Source of the DNA: Cymbidium sinense
Taxonomy: Eukaryota > Streptophyta > Magnoliopsida > Asparagales > Orchidaceae
Length of the DNA stretch: 64,000 nt
Assembly: GCA_021442155.1 (NCBI GenBank)
Contig: CM038229.1
Span: 73,366,443 to 73,430,442 of the forward strand
Direction: 5' to 3'
Shown: positions 22,935 through 37,412 of the stretch, one piece after another
How positions within the stretch are numbered: the first letter of the stretch is position 1
How the letters are laid out: each line of letters begins with the position of its first letter
Notes under the pieces: model-generated
The model's database searches: none
What the model saw: only the letters and a program-made list of their open reading frames with translations
Told to the model about the DNA's origin: nothing
Position numbers and translations under genes: made by a program

Positions 22935-22939
22935 ATGGA
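22935..22939. other. Left 5-bp target-site duplication ATGGA
   Basis: ATGGA immediately precedes the TGTTGACC start of LTR B and is repeated exactly at 45128-45132, right after the ACTACA end of LTR E. Sequence on either side then joins LTR H to F. Confidence 0.8.
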
Positions 22940-25900
22940 TGTTGACCTCATTTTAGAATGAACTCTCTACCTCTTCATCTTAGATATAGGACTCCTCGTA
23001 GACATGAAGAGTTCTTTAATCTTAAGACACTTCTAGTAATTAGGTGAACACTCAACCTAATCCCAGAGACTTAAAAGAGTTAGCCATAGGAATAGGTCAT
23101 ACCTTAGGAGTGTTAGGAAAAACTTGCTACGTTATAGCTTGAACTAACTCCTTACTTCCTTCTTTCAAGTCAAACTCCAACTTCAAACTCAAATCAATTC
23201 AAACTTAATTGATTTTTTGAAATTCAAATCAACTTCAAACTCAAATCAATTCCAATTTGATTGATTTTCTCAAATCTTAAATCAATTCCAATTGATTTTC
23301 TCAAATCATGAATCAATTCCAAATGATTGACATCCATGCTCACTTCAAATCTAAAATCTTTCTTAAGTAACTTTGATTTCATCTTATGGACTTAGCTCAA
23401 ATCAAATTCAAATCACTTCAAACTCCAGAGATTTTCTCACAACCCATTTATATTCTCATTTATATTCACAAATATAAAAGAAATATAAATTCAAATATCT
23501 AAAAAAAAAAATTCAAAACTCAAATCCAAATCCAATCTAAAACCAACCTAAACCCTTTCAAGTCAAATTATTGAACTTCGCCAAATCAAACTCAAATCAA
23601 TCCAAACCCTTGGATTTTCTTCATGATTCAATCAATCTTTCAATCATGAAACCAAATATAAGCATAAACTTCAATCATCAAATCAAAACTAAACTCAAAA
23701 CTCAAACCCATGTTCATCCTTTGAACTTGAAATTGTCAAAGGAATCAAAACCCATTTGACTCCAAATCACTTGCAAATGGATTTATATTTCAATGATAAG
23801 TCCATATGTGAGTTTAACCAAACTTGAATCAAAGCTTGATGAAGTCAATTGACCCCTTCTAGGCTCACTTGACCGAAAGTGACCTAAAGTAGCCTTTTGA
23901 GCCAAATTCTAATCCTACCCAAATTGGATTGAACTAAGCCCATCTAAGCCTCACATTATGAGCAATAATCATCATAAAATGATTAATCACTCAAATTGGG
24001 TCAAACCAAGTCAAACTTAGCCTTTAACCAAGTCAACATTTGACCCAAATGAAACCCAAACTAGCCAAAATCCACCATAGACCAAATTGATTGAAACCTT
24101 TGATCAAAACTAGTTTATGATCAATGTTTAAACTTGACCAAGTCATCATTTGAGCCTAATTTAGCCCAATTGGCCACTTGATCTAAGTTGACCCAACTTG
24201 ACCTAAAAGGTTGAAATGTGTCGAAACTTGATCTAAGCCAAATTGATTGCAATAAATGGGTCAAATTCATTCTAAATCACTTGTTGAACTTGACTAAAGC
24301 CTCAATTGGCTAACTAGACCCAACTTAGCCCAATTGACCATGAACCTAACTTGATTTAGAAGGTCAAATCAAACCAAAATCAAATACAAATCAAATTGAA
24401 CCAAACTAATGATACCAAAACATTTCAAATGGTCAAATGAACTTGACCAAACCCTTAGTTTGACCCAATTTGACAAATTGGTCAACTTGACCCAAGTTGA
24501 CCCATTTTGACCTAAATGGGTCAACATGAGCCAAATGATATCAAATCAACTCCAAATTCTTTGAAATTTGGCCCAACCCAATTTCAAACTACTCCAAATC
24601 TATTCAAATTGAAATAAAAGCCAGATGACCATTTTACCCTTAGGTCAAGGGTTAACCTATGACCAATTCCACTTGGAAATTGGTCAAATCCTTTTCATGG
24701 CCACTTGGTACCCTCTTAGTGGACCAAATGGACACTAGTGAGAGTGGTGCACATGACCCAATGGGTTTGAGTCAGCCAAACCCAACCCAAGGCAAAAACT
24801 GACCACCCAATGGAATATTCTCTACATGGAATCCCTCACACTCTCATTTAACACATGGGCAACTCCTCCACTACACTCCCCACAATCACATGGCACCCCA
24901 ACAAACAACCCATTCCATGTGATCAATTTGATCAAAATGGCATGTAAGCTCACAGCCGCCTAATTTAAGTATGGGGAGATATACTCCCCCTAATTTCATT
25001 CTAATAGACATCACTTGTTGTCGATTGAGACAGAGAGACCTAAGGCAAGCTCCCCAAGCTCTCTCAAGCAATCCCCAAGCTCTTCCCAATTTCCATTCTT
25101 GATTTTTCTTAAGCCAAAAATAGGGGAGGTAAGAAGAAATCCAAACTCACTCATCGCTCCATAGAAGTTCAATTCCTCTTGCAAGCACCATCATAAGACC
25201 TCAAGCTCCCCCAAATCAAATCCCAAGCAATCAAGCCATGGGAAGGAGGAGCTAGACTAAAGCCACAAGACTTTGAAGAGGAGTTTGGCCAATAGGAAGA
25301 GCCACTTCATCTCAAGCCTTCAAACCTTTAACAGGGCTTCATCTCCACTAGACGAAGTTAACTCTATAGTTGGAAGCGCCTGTGATAGCCTCCAGCGAGG
25401 CATGCCTCAAAACCGAGCCTAGGAAGAATTTTATTTGGTCCTTTGTGAAGAGAACTTTAATCCCAATTAAAATTGACTAGTGGATGTTCTTCTTCACACC
25501 TCTTGATGGTGTGGGGGTGAATCCTAGCTCAATTCGAGCTCAAGTGAGCTCGGATCAAGCCATGGAGGATGGATGGCCTCCATCTCCCGCAAGTGAGGGC
25601 AGGGATGAATCTTGGACTGTCCATCCCACGTGTTTTGGATGGACGGTCCTGATTAATCTGATTAGATCTGATGATTAATCCATTTAAAAACTATGAGTTT
25701 GATCTCATCCATCCGATCTTTGATCGGACGATCCAAGAGAAAGTATGTAGCACCGCCGGCTAACGTGACATAGGATGTGATAACTTAAATAATAATCCCG
25801 TCGTACCACATGGAAAGCCCAGGCATCAATCCACGTGGTAATTGATTAGTTAGTAATTAGGCTTCTTAATTACCTAATAATCACTGAAACTTCAAATATT

Positions 25901-28870
25901 CATAATTAAATATAGAAAAATAAAAATATAAATGAAGGCACATTTTAAAGATAATTCAATGTAGAATAATATAAAATTGTTTATAATTAATTTTGAATAG
26001 TGAATTTTTTTTTAGTTAGGGTTTATTTAAAATCTTAATAACCCTAATTACTCCATAATCATTTTATTAATTAATTCCAAACTTCTCAACAATATTTAGG
26101 GGGATGACTTTTGCCTTCATTAATTTTCTTTGAATTTATTAATGAGTTAATTAGAGAAATTAATTAATGAATCCCTAATCACTTTCTTAATGTAATTAAA
26201 GGTAATTAAGCATATGAACAGTGGTTTAATCATTTAATCGAGGTAATTAACCATTGCTTAAGTGAGTAGGAGGTTTATGGAATAATTTTGGGATGCTTTC
26301 CTTAAATTATTCCCTAAACCCCCTTCTTTCCTTAATCCAAACCTAATTAAGGGTTAATCCACTACTGATCTTCTTAATTAGCTTAATAAAAATTTTAAAA
26401 TCACTCTAAACTTATCCAATCCTTTGATGGGTAGATCCTTAGGTGTTCAAAATCCTAAGGTTAATTTAAGGAAATTATTTTGAACCCACATGTGTGGGAA
26501 GGTTATGAAAGTACTTAATGAAAACTTTTAGCTTAATTAATCAATAATTGTGAGCCAATTGCATTAGGTCCTTTCTTTCTTAGGGTGCATTACTAATTTA
26601 AATTCTATGTGATTAGATATCATATATTGGCTTATAATTGTTGAGTTAATTATGTTAAGGAGGTGTAGGTAAGGGATAATTAATGAACTTAATTCACACC
26701 TTAACCTAAAGAAAACATAAAATCAATCTAATAGTTCTAAAAATTAAACTAAAATAACACAAATATGTGGGAGATAGGTTAGGACCAGGAAACCTTTTAA
26801 CATTTTCTAAAATCAAATCAAGCTCAAAATTAAAGCAAAAATCTCTTTAAACAACTTTGATTCACTTTAAATGATCTTATTCCATAGGATTGTCTTTAGG
26901 AATTAATTAGGGTGAATGAAGATACATGCTTACATCACTATATTTCTTTCCTAGAATGCTAAATGGTGTATGTCATATGAAATCATGCATTCATGTCTTT
27001 TGAAAAATAAATTAAAATGAAATATTTCCTTTATGTGAAATTGCATGTTTTGGCTAAAGTAAGAATATGAATGGCTATTATCACTACTAAATCAAAAATT
27101 ATTTTCAAAACCCATAAATCAAAGTTTACAAATGAAAAGTATGCTACTTATAATTACTTATAAGCTTGCATGTGAGTATAACATAAGTTGTGCATTATGT
27201 GACTTTTCCTTCTCTTCTCTTTTAACATATTTTTGAATAGGATTTACAAAGTGTATAGTTTGTTTAAAAAGAACACAACACTTGCTTAAATCCATTCTAT
27301 TCATTCCTATGTTATCCTTTAAGAAGGATCTTCATATTTACACATGTAAATTACCTAATCAAATTAAACATAAATATCTTTTGCATGACTTTTGTCCATT
27401 CATTTGCTTTTGTACATGCACATGTATTTAAGAAAAGTGGTATATTAATCTGGACATCCTGGGGTTGCGAGGCTTTAAGTAGCCCTAAGTAGGTCCTGTA
27501 CCTTACACCCCTAGTGTATAAAAAATGGCACTGTACTCACTTATGTATTTCATACATGTAAATGTGCAATTGATTAATGGATAAAAGAATCCCCCTCTTT
27601 TCTACTTAACAAAATCATGCATCATGAAGCATCCAAAATTTTTCTTAAGCAACATCTCTTAGCATTCATCATGAAGGTGTGCTAAATATTTACATTTCAT
27701 GCATAGATTTGCTTAGGATCATTTCATGTACATAATACACATATTGAAGACAAATAAAGTGTTGTGTGTTTTGTGATAGTAATTCACTTTAGTTACTCCT
27801 AAAATGCATTTCTTATTTGATAGGTTTATGTAGATCAAATCTAAACTTTGGATTAATTAAAACACATTATAAAATATTCATTAAACAAAAATCTCTAATG
27901 AATCTACCTTAGAAATTACTTAAGGTAGGGAGCAAAGAGAAGTTCTCTTCTCTTTTTCTCTCTTTACAACACATAGTAATTAAGTGTAAGTTCATTCAAA
28001 CCAAATCAACTAAATCACTTAAATGAAACCAACCTCTAAGTTGAACCCTTCATACTTAGAAAATTCTAACAACCTAAGATATACCATAAGCCTTAATGAC
28101 ACACACACATTTATTTTAAGTCACCATTTCTAGTATTATGTTAGGGCAGTGCATGGTTTGATGCTTGATTTTATTTTGTGATCTGATGTTTTAGTCTGAA
28201 TGTTAGGGTGTATGTGCATAGACTGAATGGTAGGATGATCTTAGTCTAATCATTATCTTCTGCAGGAGATTGTGCTTAAGGGGTGCTATAATAAAAATAT
28301 AAATGCTTTTGCTGTGCAGGTTGCTTATACCCTTAAGAATAATTCAAAATAGGCCAGGTGGACTTGGTTACCCATGTGTGGGGTGCTAAGTCTAAATTAT
28401 TCATATACATGTTTGGGATTATGGTTTATTTCTATTTTGTAGGTTTTAGTTAGATTTACTTTTCTCATTTTCATGTAATATTGTAATTAGGATTTGGAAT
28501 GAATGTTATGGGGGGATTAGGATGAACATTGGTCATAAGACTATGTCTTATACACCATGTGAAGTCTTTGGAGCAACCACATTCTAAAAGAAGAAAGAAA
28601 AGAAGAAAAGAAGAAAAGAAGAAAGATGGAATGAAGAGTGAAGACCCCCATAACATGAATTCCTTCTTGATTGTAATTAATTCATTTATAATCCTGGTTG
28701 TATAAGGGTAGAGCTCAACTACCTAATTTCTTTTTTGGTTTGTACGGTGGAGCCCGACCACAAATGACCTTTTATTCTTTTGCACAAACTTTATAAATTA
28801 TTTGATGTTTGTTTAGCTTGTGCATTAAGATGACATGTTTTCTAGTTTCTTCCTTACTTTAATGAATGAC
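22940..28870 (+). repeat. LTR B, first part of the 5' LTR of the inserted element
   Basis: It begins TGTTGACCTCATTTTAGAAT and follows the full LTR order: TCAAAT-rich segment, W-box block (about 23860-24670), TATAAAT at 25927-25933, an AT-rich segment, a single copy of the GGACATCCTGG module (about 27440), and a GAA-rich tract (about 28590-28625). It is interrupted at 28870 by LTR C and continues as D at 36283. Open frames inside are not genes. Confidence 0.85.
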
Positions 28871-31189
28871 TGTGGTAAAAATATCTTTGCCTTCATCTAT
28901 TCATTTGAGGAGAGGATAAATGTAAATAGAAATATACGCTTTTTGGTCAAGACACCATGTAGATCCATAGATGTTCTTATTAGGGTGATCGGGTATGACA
29001 TTAAGATAGAAGTCACCACCTATAATAGATCTAATCACCTTAATAAGGACCTCTGACCAGGACTATGGGTCTCAATGTACTGAGATTCTACTTTACATGG
29101 AAAGGTAAAGTAGGTTTATTTTAAATTGGGTTTGAAGTTCCTTACAGGGGCAAGCCCCTATAGTTAATTACATCCTAAGGAAAGGGATTCCTTAGGAATA
29201 TTCTTAATTAAGAAAAATGATCGTTGTCTCCAAAGATTTCAATAGTTAGGACTATCAATCGATTAGTTCATTTTTGGAAAATCAAGTGGGATCGATCAAG
29301 AGGAGGGAGTTCTTATCGAAGCCAAATAAAGATGAGTAGGGGATGTTTAGAATACTAGGAAGCCTAGTAGACATCCCAAACTATCCTATGGTTGGGTTTT
29401 ATATTTTTAAAATTAAGAGGAATTATTTGTTTGAGTTGAATTTTTATTAGAAGTTTAGGGCTTATAATTCCACAATACAAGGTTATGGAAATGCCTAAGA
29501 GGTGAGAATTTATGCTTATGGCCCATAGAAGGGAGAAGTAATCTCAGAACCTAAATCTAGGGAGCTTTGGTGAGGGCCAAAAGCATGACCTAAATCTAAG
29601 GCAAAAAATGGGTATTCCATTTGCCTCCACAAGAGAGGACAAACCACCTGACTGCTTGGACTTACAACTTCCTGGGGGTGGCCACCAACTAACTCCTTCT
29701 ATAATTTTAAATACATATATGCAAGTCTTATGCTTATGCAAGATAGCCAGGCTGTTAATTATTTAGAAAGAGACTAAGTTCTTAAACTCACTCCCTAAAG
29801 AGACTAGATCATGTAAGGGCATGCTTCAAATGACCTATATCTAATGCAAACCATATTACATGTTATTTTCATTTTTGGACAATCATTTGACTCAGGCTAT
29901 AGGATTCTTTATGCCTAATGCATGAGAAATTAGATTATGGGACAAAATCAACAAGATGGGAGGTGTGTTTTCACCATGGCTCTCAAAGGTCAAGCCAAGT
30001 TCTCTAGCACGGGTGGAAGCCCTCCAAATTAAGAGTGGAACAAAATGCTGTTGTGCATGATATTGTAAAAGAAATAGTAATCCAGCTAATGGGTTGCTAA
30101 TTCTTTTATCTTGATTTTTAGCTTAGGCTTTAAATGAGCTTACGAGTTATTTATTTTTAATTTTAAGTTGATTAATTTGATAGAAGATCTATTTATCCCT
30201 AAGAGCCTAATCCTCATCCAGGCCATACATCAAAGCAAGGAAGAAACATAATCTCCCATAACAATCATTCCATAATCATAATTGCAAAAGTACATAAAAA
30301 GGAAAAGTAAATCTAACTAACACCTACAAAATAAAGATTAACTAAACAAATCATACAAATGTCAAGCATGTATATTGAACTTAGCACCCCACACATGAGT
30401 AACCAAGTCCACCTGGCCTATTGGATTATGCTTAGGGGTATAAGAACCTGCACATCAAAATCATTTATATTTTTATTTATTACAGCACCCCTTAAGCATA
30501 ATCCCCTATAGAAAATAATGATTAGACTAGATCGCCCTACCATTTATTCTATGCACATACACCCTAACATCCAGACTAAAACATCACATCATAAAATAAA
30601 AGCTAATATCAAACCATGCACCGCCCTAACATAGGACTAGAAGTGGTGACTTAATATAATGTGTGTGCCATGTAAGGTTTGTGTGGTATGCTTAGCTAGG
30701 CTTTAAGGTTAGGATTTTCTAAGTATGAAAAGGTTCAGCTTAGAAGGGTGATCTCATTTAAATTGTTTAGTTGATTTGGGTTGATTTTATTTGATGATTT
30801 GATTTGGTTTGAATGAACCTACTATTAATTACTAAGTGTTTTAAAGAGAGGGAAAAGAGAAGATAACTTCTCTTTCCTTCCCTATCCTAAGTAATTTCTA
30901 AAGTAGATTCATATTTAGTTTTCTTTAGTGAATATTTTATTATGTGTTTTAATTAATCCTAAGTTTAGATTTTCTCTAAACAAACATATTCAAAAAGAAA
31001 TCCATTTTAAGATTAAGTAAAGGGAATTACTATCACAAAATACACAACATTTTATTTCTTTCCCACATGTGTATAACATGCATATGAATGGATCCTAAGC
31101 ATATTTATACATACAAATGGGAATATTTAGCATACTTTATGATGAATGCAAAGTGAGGTTACTTAAAGAAACTTAGAATGTTTCATGTA

Positions 31190-31530
31190 TACATGATTTT
31201 GTTAAGTAGAAAGTGACTCATTTTAATCACTTGCCCTTGCAACCCGGGGTGGCCAAACAAATATACCATTTTTCTTAAATAAATGTGCATGTACAAAAAG
31301 AAATACATGGAAAGAGAATGCTAAGTGAGCTACTTAAGAAAATTTGAATGCATGATGATGCATGATTTTCATTAAGTAGAAAAGAGATTTTCTTATCCAT
31401 TTTTCACATGCACACATGTGTGTATGAAAGACATAAGTGAGTATGATGCCATTGTTAACCAGTGTAAGGTACAAGACCTACTTAGGCTACTTAAAATTTG
31501 ACCCAGGTTGTCAGACTAATATACCATTTT
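31190..31530 (-). repeat. Duplicated internal module of LTR C
   Basis: Two adjacent copies of a segment containing AAGTAGAAA, CTTACTTAGG-like strings and ATATACCATTTTTCTTAAAT. The homologous module is single in A (about 11080-11300), B, E and G (about 59750-59900) and triple in F. Confidence 0.65.
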
Positions 31531-33439
31531 TCTTAAATATAAGCATATGTACAAAAGAAATGAATGGAAAAGAAAGATGAAAAAGTTTGTACTTTTGTTT
31601 GAACTTGGTTATGAAATTTATATGTGTAAGTGTAAGGATCTTTCTTAAGTCATAATATGGAAGAGGATAAGAATAGATTTAAGCAAGTATTATGTTCTTT
31701 TAAAAGAACTATACACTTTATCTTCAAATCCATATTAAGAGGAAAGAAAGGAAGCAAATATAAGACACATTTTTATATTCACATGCAAGCTTATAAATAA
31801 ACTGTAATTAGCACACTTTCAAATTTAGGTATTTGATTTATATATTTTGGAAATAGTTTTGAATTTAATAGTGATAATAACCACTCATATTTTTATTTTA
31901 GCCAAAACATGCAGTTTGACATAAAGAAAATATTTCATTTTGAATTTGGTTTTAGAAAAGCATTAATGCATGATTTTTATATGACATACACATTTAGCAT
32001 GCTAGGAAAGAAATAAAATGATATAAGCATATAATTTCATTCACTCTAATTGATTCCAAAAGACAATCTTATGAAGTAAGATTATTTAAAGAGAATCAAA
32101 AGTTGTTTAAAGAGACTTTCATTTTGTTTTGAGTTTGATTTGAATTTGGAAAGTGTGAGAAGGTTTGCTGGTCCTTACCCATCCCCAAATGTGTGTATGG
32201 TTTTAGTTTAATTTTTAGGTGATTAGATTAATTTTATGCTTTGGTTAGGTTAAGGTGTAGATTAAGTTCATTAATTACCCCTTACCTATACCACTTTAAC
32301 ATATTTAATCAAATAATTATGAGCTAATGTATGACATAAAACTACAAGGAATTTAAATCAGTAATGTGTCCAAGGAAAGAAAGGTTCCTAATGCAACTGG
32401 CTCACAATTAATGATTAATTAAGCTAAAGGATTTAATTTAAGTACTTTCATAACCTTTCCCACACATGTGGGTTAGGTATGATTTCCTTAAGTTTCTGAG
32501 GTTATTGAACAACTATGCATCTACCCAAGAAGGATTAGTGAAGTTCTAGAAAGTTTTGAAAATTTTATCGAGTTAATTAAGTAGGTCATTAGGGGATTAG
32601 CCCTTAATTAAGCTTAAATTAAGGAAGGAAGGGGGTTTAGGGAATATCTTAAGAAAAATATCCCAAAATTATTCCATAAATCTCCTAATCACTTAAACAA
32701 AGTTAATTAACTTAATCAAGGGGTTAAACCACTGTTCACATGCTTAGTTAATCTTAATTATATTAAGAGAGTGATTAAGGGTTAATTAATTAATTTCCCT
32801 AATTAACTTATTATTAAATTCCAAGAAAATTAGGGGACGTAGAGGTAATCCCACTAAACATGCTTAAGAAGTTTGGAATTAATTAATGAAGTCATTAGGG
32901 AGTAATTAGGGTTATTAAGTTTTTAAATAAACCCAAATTAAAGAAAAATCCACTATTCAATTTTAATTAGAAATAATTTTATTGGATTCTCCTTTGAAAT
33001 ATCTTTAAAATGAACCTGAGTTTGTATTTGTTTGGATTTTTCTAAAATTAGTTATCAATTTAAGAAGTTTCATTTGATGTAAGTGATTTTGAAGAGTTCT
33101 GCTAATTTTTTTATTAAAATAAATCATTTGACACTCAAAATTTAATATCTTTTTATCCAGAGGTAATTTTAAATTGAAATTTTGATGACAGGTGTATTTT
33201 AAAATAAATTTTAATATCCAAAAATTTTAACTTAAGCTGACTTGTATTTTTGATTTAATTAATAAAATGTGATTTATACTAAAAGTCTAATTAAGCTCAA
33301 AGTATTCAATAAAATTTAAGGATTTTTGGTTTTTTGTATTCTTCTAGGAAATACAAATCCAACGAGCTTATATTTATAAATTTTGGTTAAGTATTTTATT
33401 TTCTATGAATTTTTGAAATTTCAAGTGATTTAAATTAAT

Positions 33440-33740
33440 TTTTTAAATTGGAAAATCTATGCGCCGTTGATGTGGCAACGCAACACCACGTGACGCTGCG
33501 CGGCGCCACATGACGCGCATACGCGTACGCATTATTTTGCGCGCGCTCGGAAATGGGCGGGAGATTGGTCAGCGGCGAAAGGCGATACGGTTGATCCGTA
33601 GATCGTCGCATTAACTGCATGATCGAACGGTCTAGATCACATCATGCGATATGGACGGGCTGGATCGTGTGATCCACGCACGATCTAAGCCATCCAATCT
33701 TATGAACCGCTGGATCGGACGAATGCTGCTTGCCGCCAGC
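33440..33740 (-). promoter_or_regulatory. CpG-rich patch in LTR C upstream of its TATA box
   Basis: This roughly 300-bp patch is dense in CpG, with GCGCGC, CACGTG and ACGCGT, in an otherwise AT-rich LTR. In LTR sense it lies just upstream of TATAAAT at 33378-33372, so it may be an upstream promoter region. The equivalent parts of B and E are less CpG-rich. Confidence 0.4.
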
Positions 33741-36282
33741 GATGAACAGTTAAAAGAGCTTATTTTAAAGGAAAAAAATTAGATTTCTAAGTGAAAACTT
33801 ATCCAAATGAACTCATTTTCGTGTCGATTCGCATCGAAAAAAAATCTATTTTCTAATTGGGATGATTTAAAGTAAAAATTCAAGATTACCTAGGGTAGAT
33901 TCCTAAAATTTGTGCAAAAGCCATCACAAAATAAAAGATCCTAAGGTCGGCTATGGTTTTTGAAAGTTAGCTCAACGGGGATGATTTTCGAAGGTCGTGG
34001 TGACTCGAACGTACTATTGTGTGAGGGAAGAAGCCTTAGACTGAGCTTAGATCCTCGCTTTCATGTTGAAACAAAGTTTCCTCAGTGATCATCGTTTCCT
34101 CACTAAAATCCCCTTAGTTTTGGATTATTTCTCTCCAAAATAAAGTGGATGATTGCTAATGGATTTTGGGAGCTCTAGGAGGAGGAGAATGAGAGGAATG
34201 AGGGTTTTTTAGGCACTAAAGCCTAAAAATGAAAAGTAAGGTGAACTGAACCTTTTTGCACATTTTATTTAAAATTTTGGCTCCGAACTCATGTTAATTG
34301 GCTTGCGGTGGCTGAGAGTGTAGGAGAATCCCCCTAGGTGGCTTCCTATGGTTGGCTAAGGCATGAAAAGTGGTTACCATGAAGGACAAGTAGGTGTCCT
34401 AGCCATGGGGAGGTCAGTGTCCTTCATGCCAAGTGTTCCAATGGGAGAGGTGAGGTGATTTCATCTCCCCATGTGTCATGGCTGCCCCAACCACTCCTTG
34501 GGTCAGAAAATCAATATCCTTGGTGCCTATGTGGACCAATGGATGAGTGCCAAGTGGCCAAGGAAGAGAAATGACCACTTGGGAAAGTGCCTTTTCTCAT
34601 GGAATGCCCTTGATCCAAGAGCAAAGTGGTCATTTGACATTGAATTTGATTTGGACAGATTTGAAATGGGTCAAAAGTAAGTTTGACCAAATTTCATGTC
34701 ATTTGAAGTTCATTTGGTTTAATTTGAGTTAATTTGACCCATTTGGGTCAAATCAAGTCAAAATGGGTTAGGTTGACTAATTGGTCAAATTGGGTCAAAC
34801 TAAGAGTTGGATTAAGTTCAAATGATTATTTGGAGCATATTAGTTCAATTGGTTTCAATTAATTTTGTTTTATTTAGATTTAATTTGGGTTTTGGCCAAT
34901 TTGATGCTTTAGGTGAATTTGGGCTAAGTTGACCAATTTGACCCAATTGACTAAATTGGCTTAAATTATGGCTTGGTTTGGGTTTATTTGATCATTTGAA
35001 ATGATTGGTATCATTATTTCCAATCAATTTGGTTTAGATTTGATTTTAGCTTGATTTGACCATTTTGGTTAAGTTGGGCTAGGTTGGTTCTAGTTGACCA
35101 ATTGGTCAAATTAGGTTTAATTAAGGCTTTGGTCAAGTTCAATAATCAATTTGGAGTGAACTTGAGCCATTGGTTGCAATTAATTTGATTTAGGTTGTAA
35201 TTTGGCTAGTTTGGGTTCATGTGGGTAAAACGATTGACTATGTCAACATGCTAGGTTGACTTGGTTTGACCCAATTCATGATAATTGATTAACCTATGAT
35301 GATCAACAAGTATGACATAAAGTTTAGATGGATTAATTCACTTTGATTTGGATTGAATTGAATTTTGATTCATGTTGGTCAAATTGGCCACTTTGGGTCA
35401 AGTGAGCTAATTTGGTTTAGTTGGTTTGATCAAGGGTTGATTCAAGTTTGGTTAAACTCACATATGGATTTATGATTGAAATATAAATCTATTTGCAAGA
35501 GATTTGAAGTCAAATGAGTTTTGATTCATTTAATTATTTCAAGTCAAAGGGTGAACTTGAGTTTGACTTAGGTTTGATTTTTAAATTTAGTTTTAGTTTG
35601 ATGATTGAACTTTATGTATATATTTGAATTCATGATTGTTGGATTTATTAAATTATGAAGAAAAATCAAGAGTTTTCTTGATTTGAATTTAATTTGGCTA
35701 AGTTCAAGATTTTATCTTGAAGGCTTAGGTTGGATTTTTGATTAAATTTGGATTTGATTTTTGAATTTGGTTTCAGATGTTTGAATTTATATTTCATTTA
35801 TATATGTGAATACAAATAAAAATATAAATGGGTTATGAGAAAATTTCATGAGTTTGAATTGATTTGAGCATGATTTAGGCTAAGTCCATAAGATAGAATC
35901 AAAGGGCTTAGGAAAGATTTTGAATTTGGAATTTCAATCATGAGCTTCAATCATTTGGAGTTGATCATGGATTTCAATCATTTGGAATTTATTTGAGTTT
36001 AGGGAAAATAAATTAGGCTAGAATTGATTGCTGATTTGATTTGGAGTTTGACTTGAAGGAAGGAAGTGAGAAATTTGGTTCAAGCGATAGGTAGACAAAT
36101 TTTCCTAACACCCCTAAGGCATGACCTATTCTTATGGCTAACTCTTCTAAGTGTCTAGGGCTAGGGTAAGTGTCCACCTAATCACTAGATGTGTTTTAAG
36201 ACTAAGGAATTCTTAAAGTCTAAGAGAAGTCCTATGTCTAAGATGAAGGGGTTGAGAGCTCATTCCAAAAATGAGGTCAACA

Positions 36283-37412
36283 ATGGCCTAGATGTGATTA
36301 GGCTCTTAGAGAAAAATAAATTTTCTATCCAATAAATCAACTCATAACCTCACCTAAAGCCTAGGTTATAAAACAAGATAAAATATTTAGCAACCCCTTA
36401 GCTGGATGTTGTATGTTTTTACATCATGCCTAAAAAGTATCTTGCTTCACTCTTGCTTATGGAGGGCTTCCACCTTTGCCATGGAACTTGGCTTGACCTT
36501 TGAGAGCAATGGTGGAAACTCACCTCCTTCTTATTGATTTTAGCCCATAATCCAATTTCTCATGCATTAGACATATAAATCCCATAGCCGGTGTCAAATA
36601 AATTGTCCAAAAATGGAAATAAAACATAACAAAATTTGCATTAGATTTAAGTCATTAATCATACCCTACATGATCTAGTCTCTTTGCGAGTGTGTTTAAG
36701 GACTTAGTCTTATTCTAAATAAACAACAACTTAGCTATTTTGCAAAAGTATAAGACTTGCCAACATGTATTTAAAATTGTAGGAGGAGTTAGTTGGTGGC
36801 CACCCCTAGATGGTTGTAAGTCCAACAATCGGGTGATTTATCCTCTCTTATGGAGGTAAACTAAATACCTATTTTCGCCTTAGATTTAGGTGGTTCTTCG
36901 GCCCTCGCCAAAGCTCCCTAGATTTAGGTTCAGAGGTTGCTACTTCCCTTTGTGGGCTACAAGCATAAATCCTCATCTCTTAAGCATTTTCATGATCTTG
37001 TGTTATGAAATTGTAAGCCTTAGATTTCTAATAAAAATTCAACTCAAATAAATAAATCACTTCAATTTCAAAAATATAAAGCCAAACCATAGGATAGTTT
37101 GAGATGCTTACTAGGATTCCTAGTATCATAAGCATCCCCTACTTATCTTCCTTTGGTTTTTATAATAACTCCCTCCCCTTGATCAATCCCACTTGATCTT
37201 CTAAAAATAAACCAATTGATTGATAGTCCTATCTTTAAAATATTTGGAGATGACATTCATTTATCTTAATCGAGAGTATTCCTAAAGAATCATATTCCTT
37301 AGGATGTAATTAACTATGGGGGGTTGCCTCCATAGAAACTTAATGAACTCGGTTTTAAATAAACCCTGCTTTACTTTTCCATGTAAAGTAGGGGAAGAAT
37401 CTCTGGTACATC
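36283..37412 (+). repeat. LTR D: second part of the LTR begun as B
   Basis: After the ATGGC duplication the sequence resumes in the same orientation and at the same internal point where B stopped (compare E from about 43600). It runs in register with E until GGTACAT, then homology ends. The last roughly 230 bp of the LTR, present in E (44899-45127), are missing. Confidence 0.8.

Larger units (their letters stand above)
18980..22939 (+). repeat. LTR H, left part of the oldest plus-strand LTR in the nest
   Basis: It aligns with LTR B from about 300 bp after the LTR start and follows the same order: TCAAAT-rich segment, W-box block, the 21751-21773 hairpin, then an AT-rich part with a TATAAAT box. 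It stops abruptly at ATGGA, next to the start of LTR B, and resumes at 45128 as F. About 300 bp of its own 5' end is missing. It is more diverged than B, C or E, consistent with being the host of the nest. Confidence 0.75.
28871..36282 (-). repeat. LTR C: intact solo LTR, about 7.4 kb, minus orientation
   Basis: It has both LTR termini. The plus-strand left edge is TGTGGTAAAA (complement of the LTR end CCACA) and the right edge is GAGGTCAACA (complement of the start TGTTGACC). It is flanked by ATGAC (28866-28870) and ATGGC (36283-36287), a 5-bp duplication with one change. No primer site or internal sequence is attached, so it is a solo LTR left by LTR-LTR recombination. It carries two copies of the module near 31200-31520 and a CpG-rich patch at about 33440-33740. 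Confidence 0.85.
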
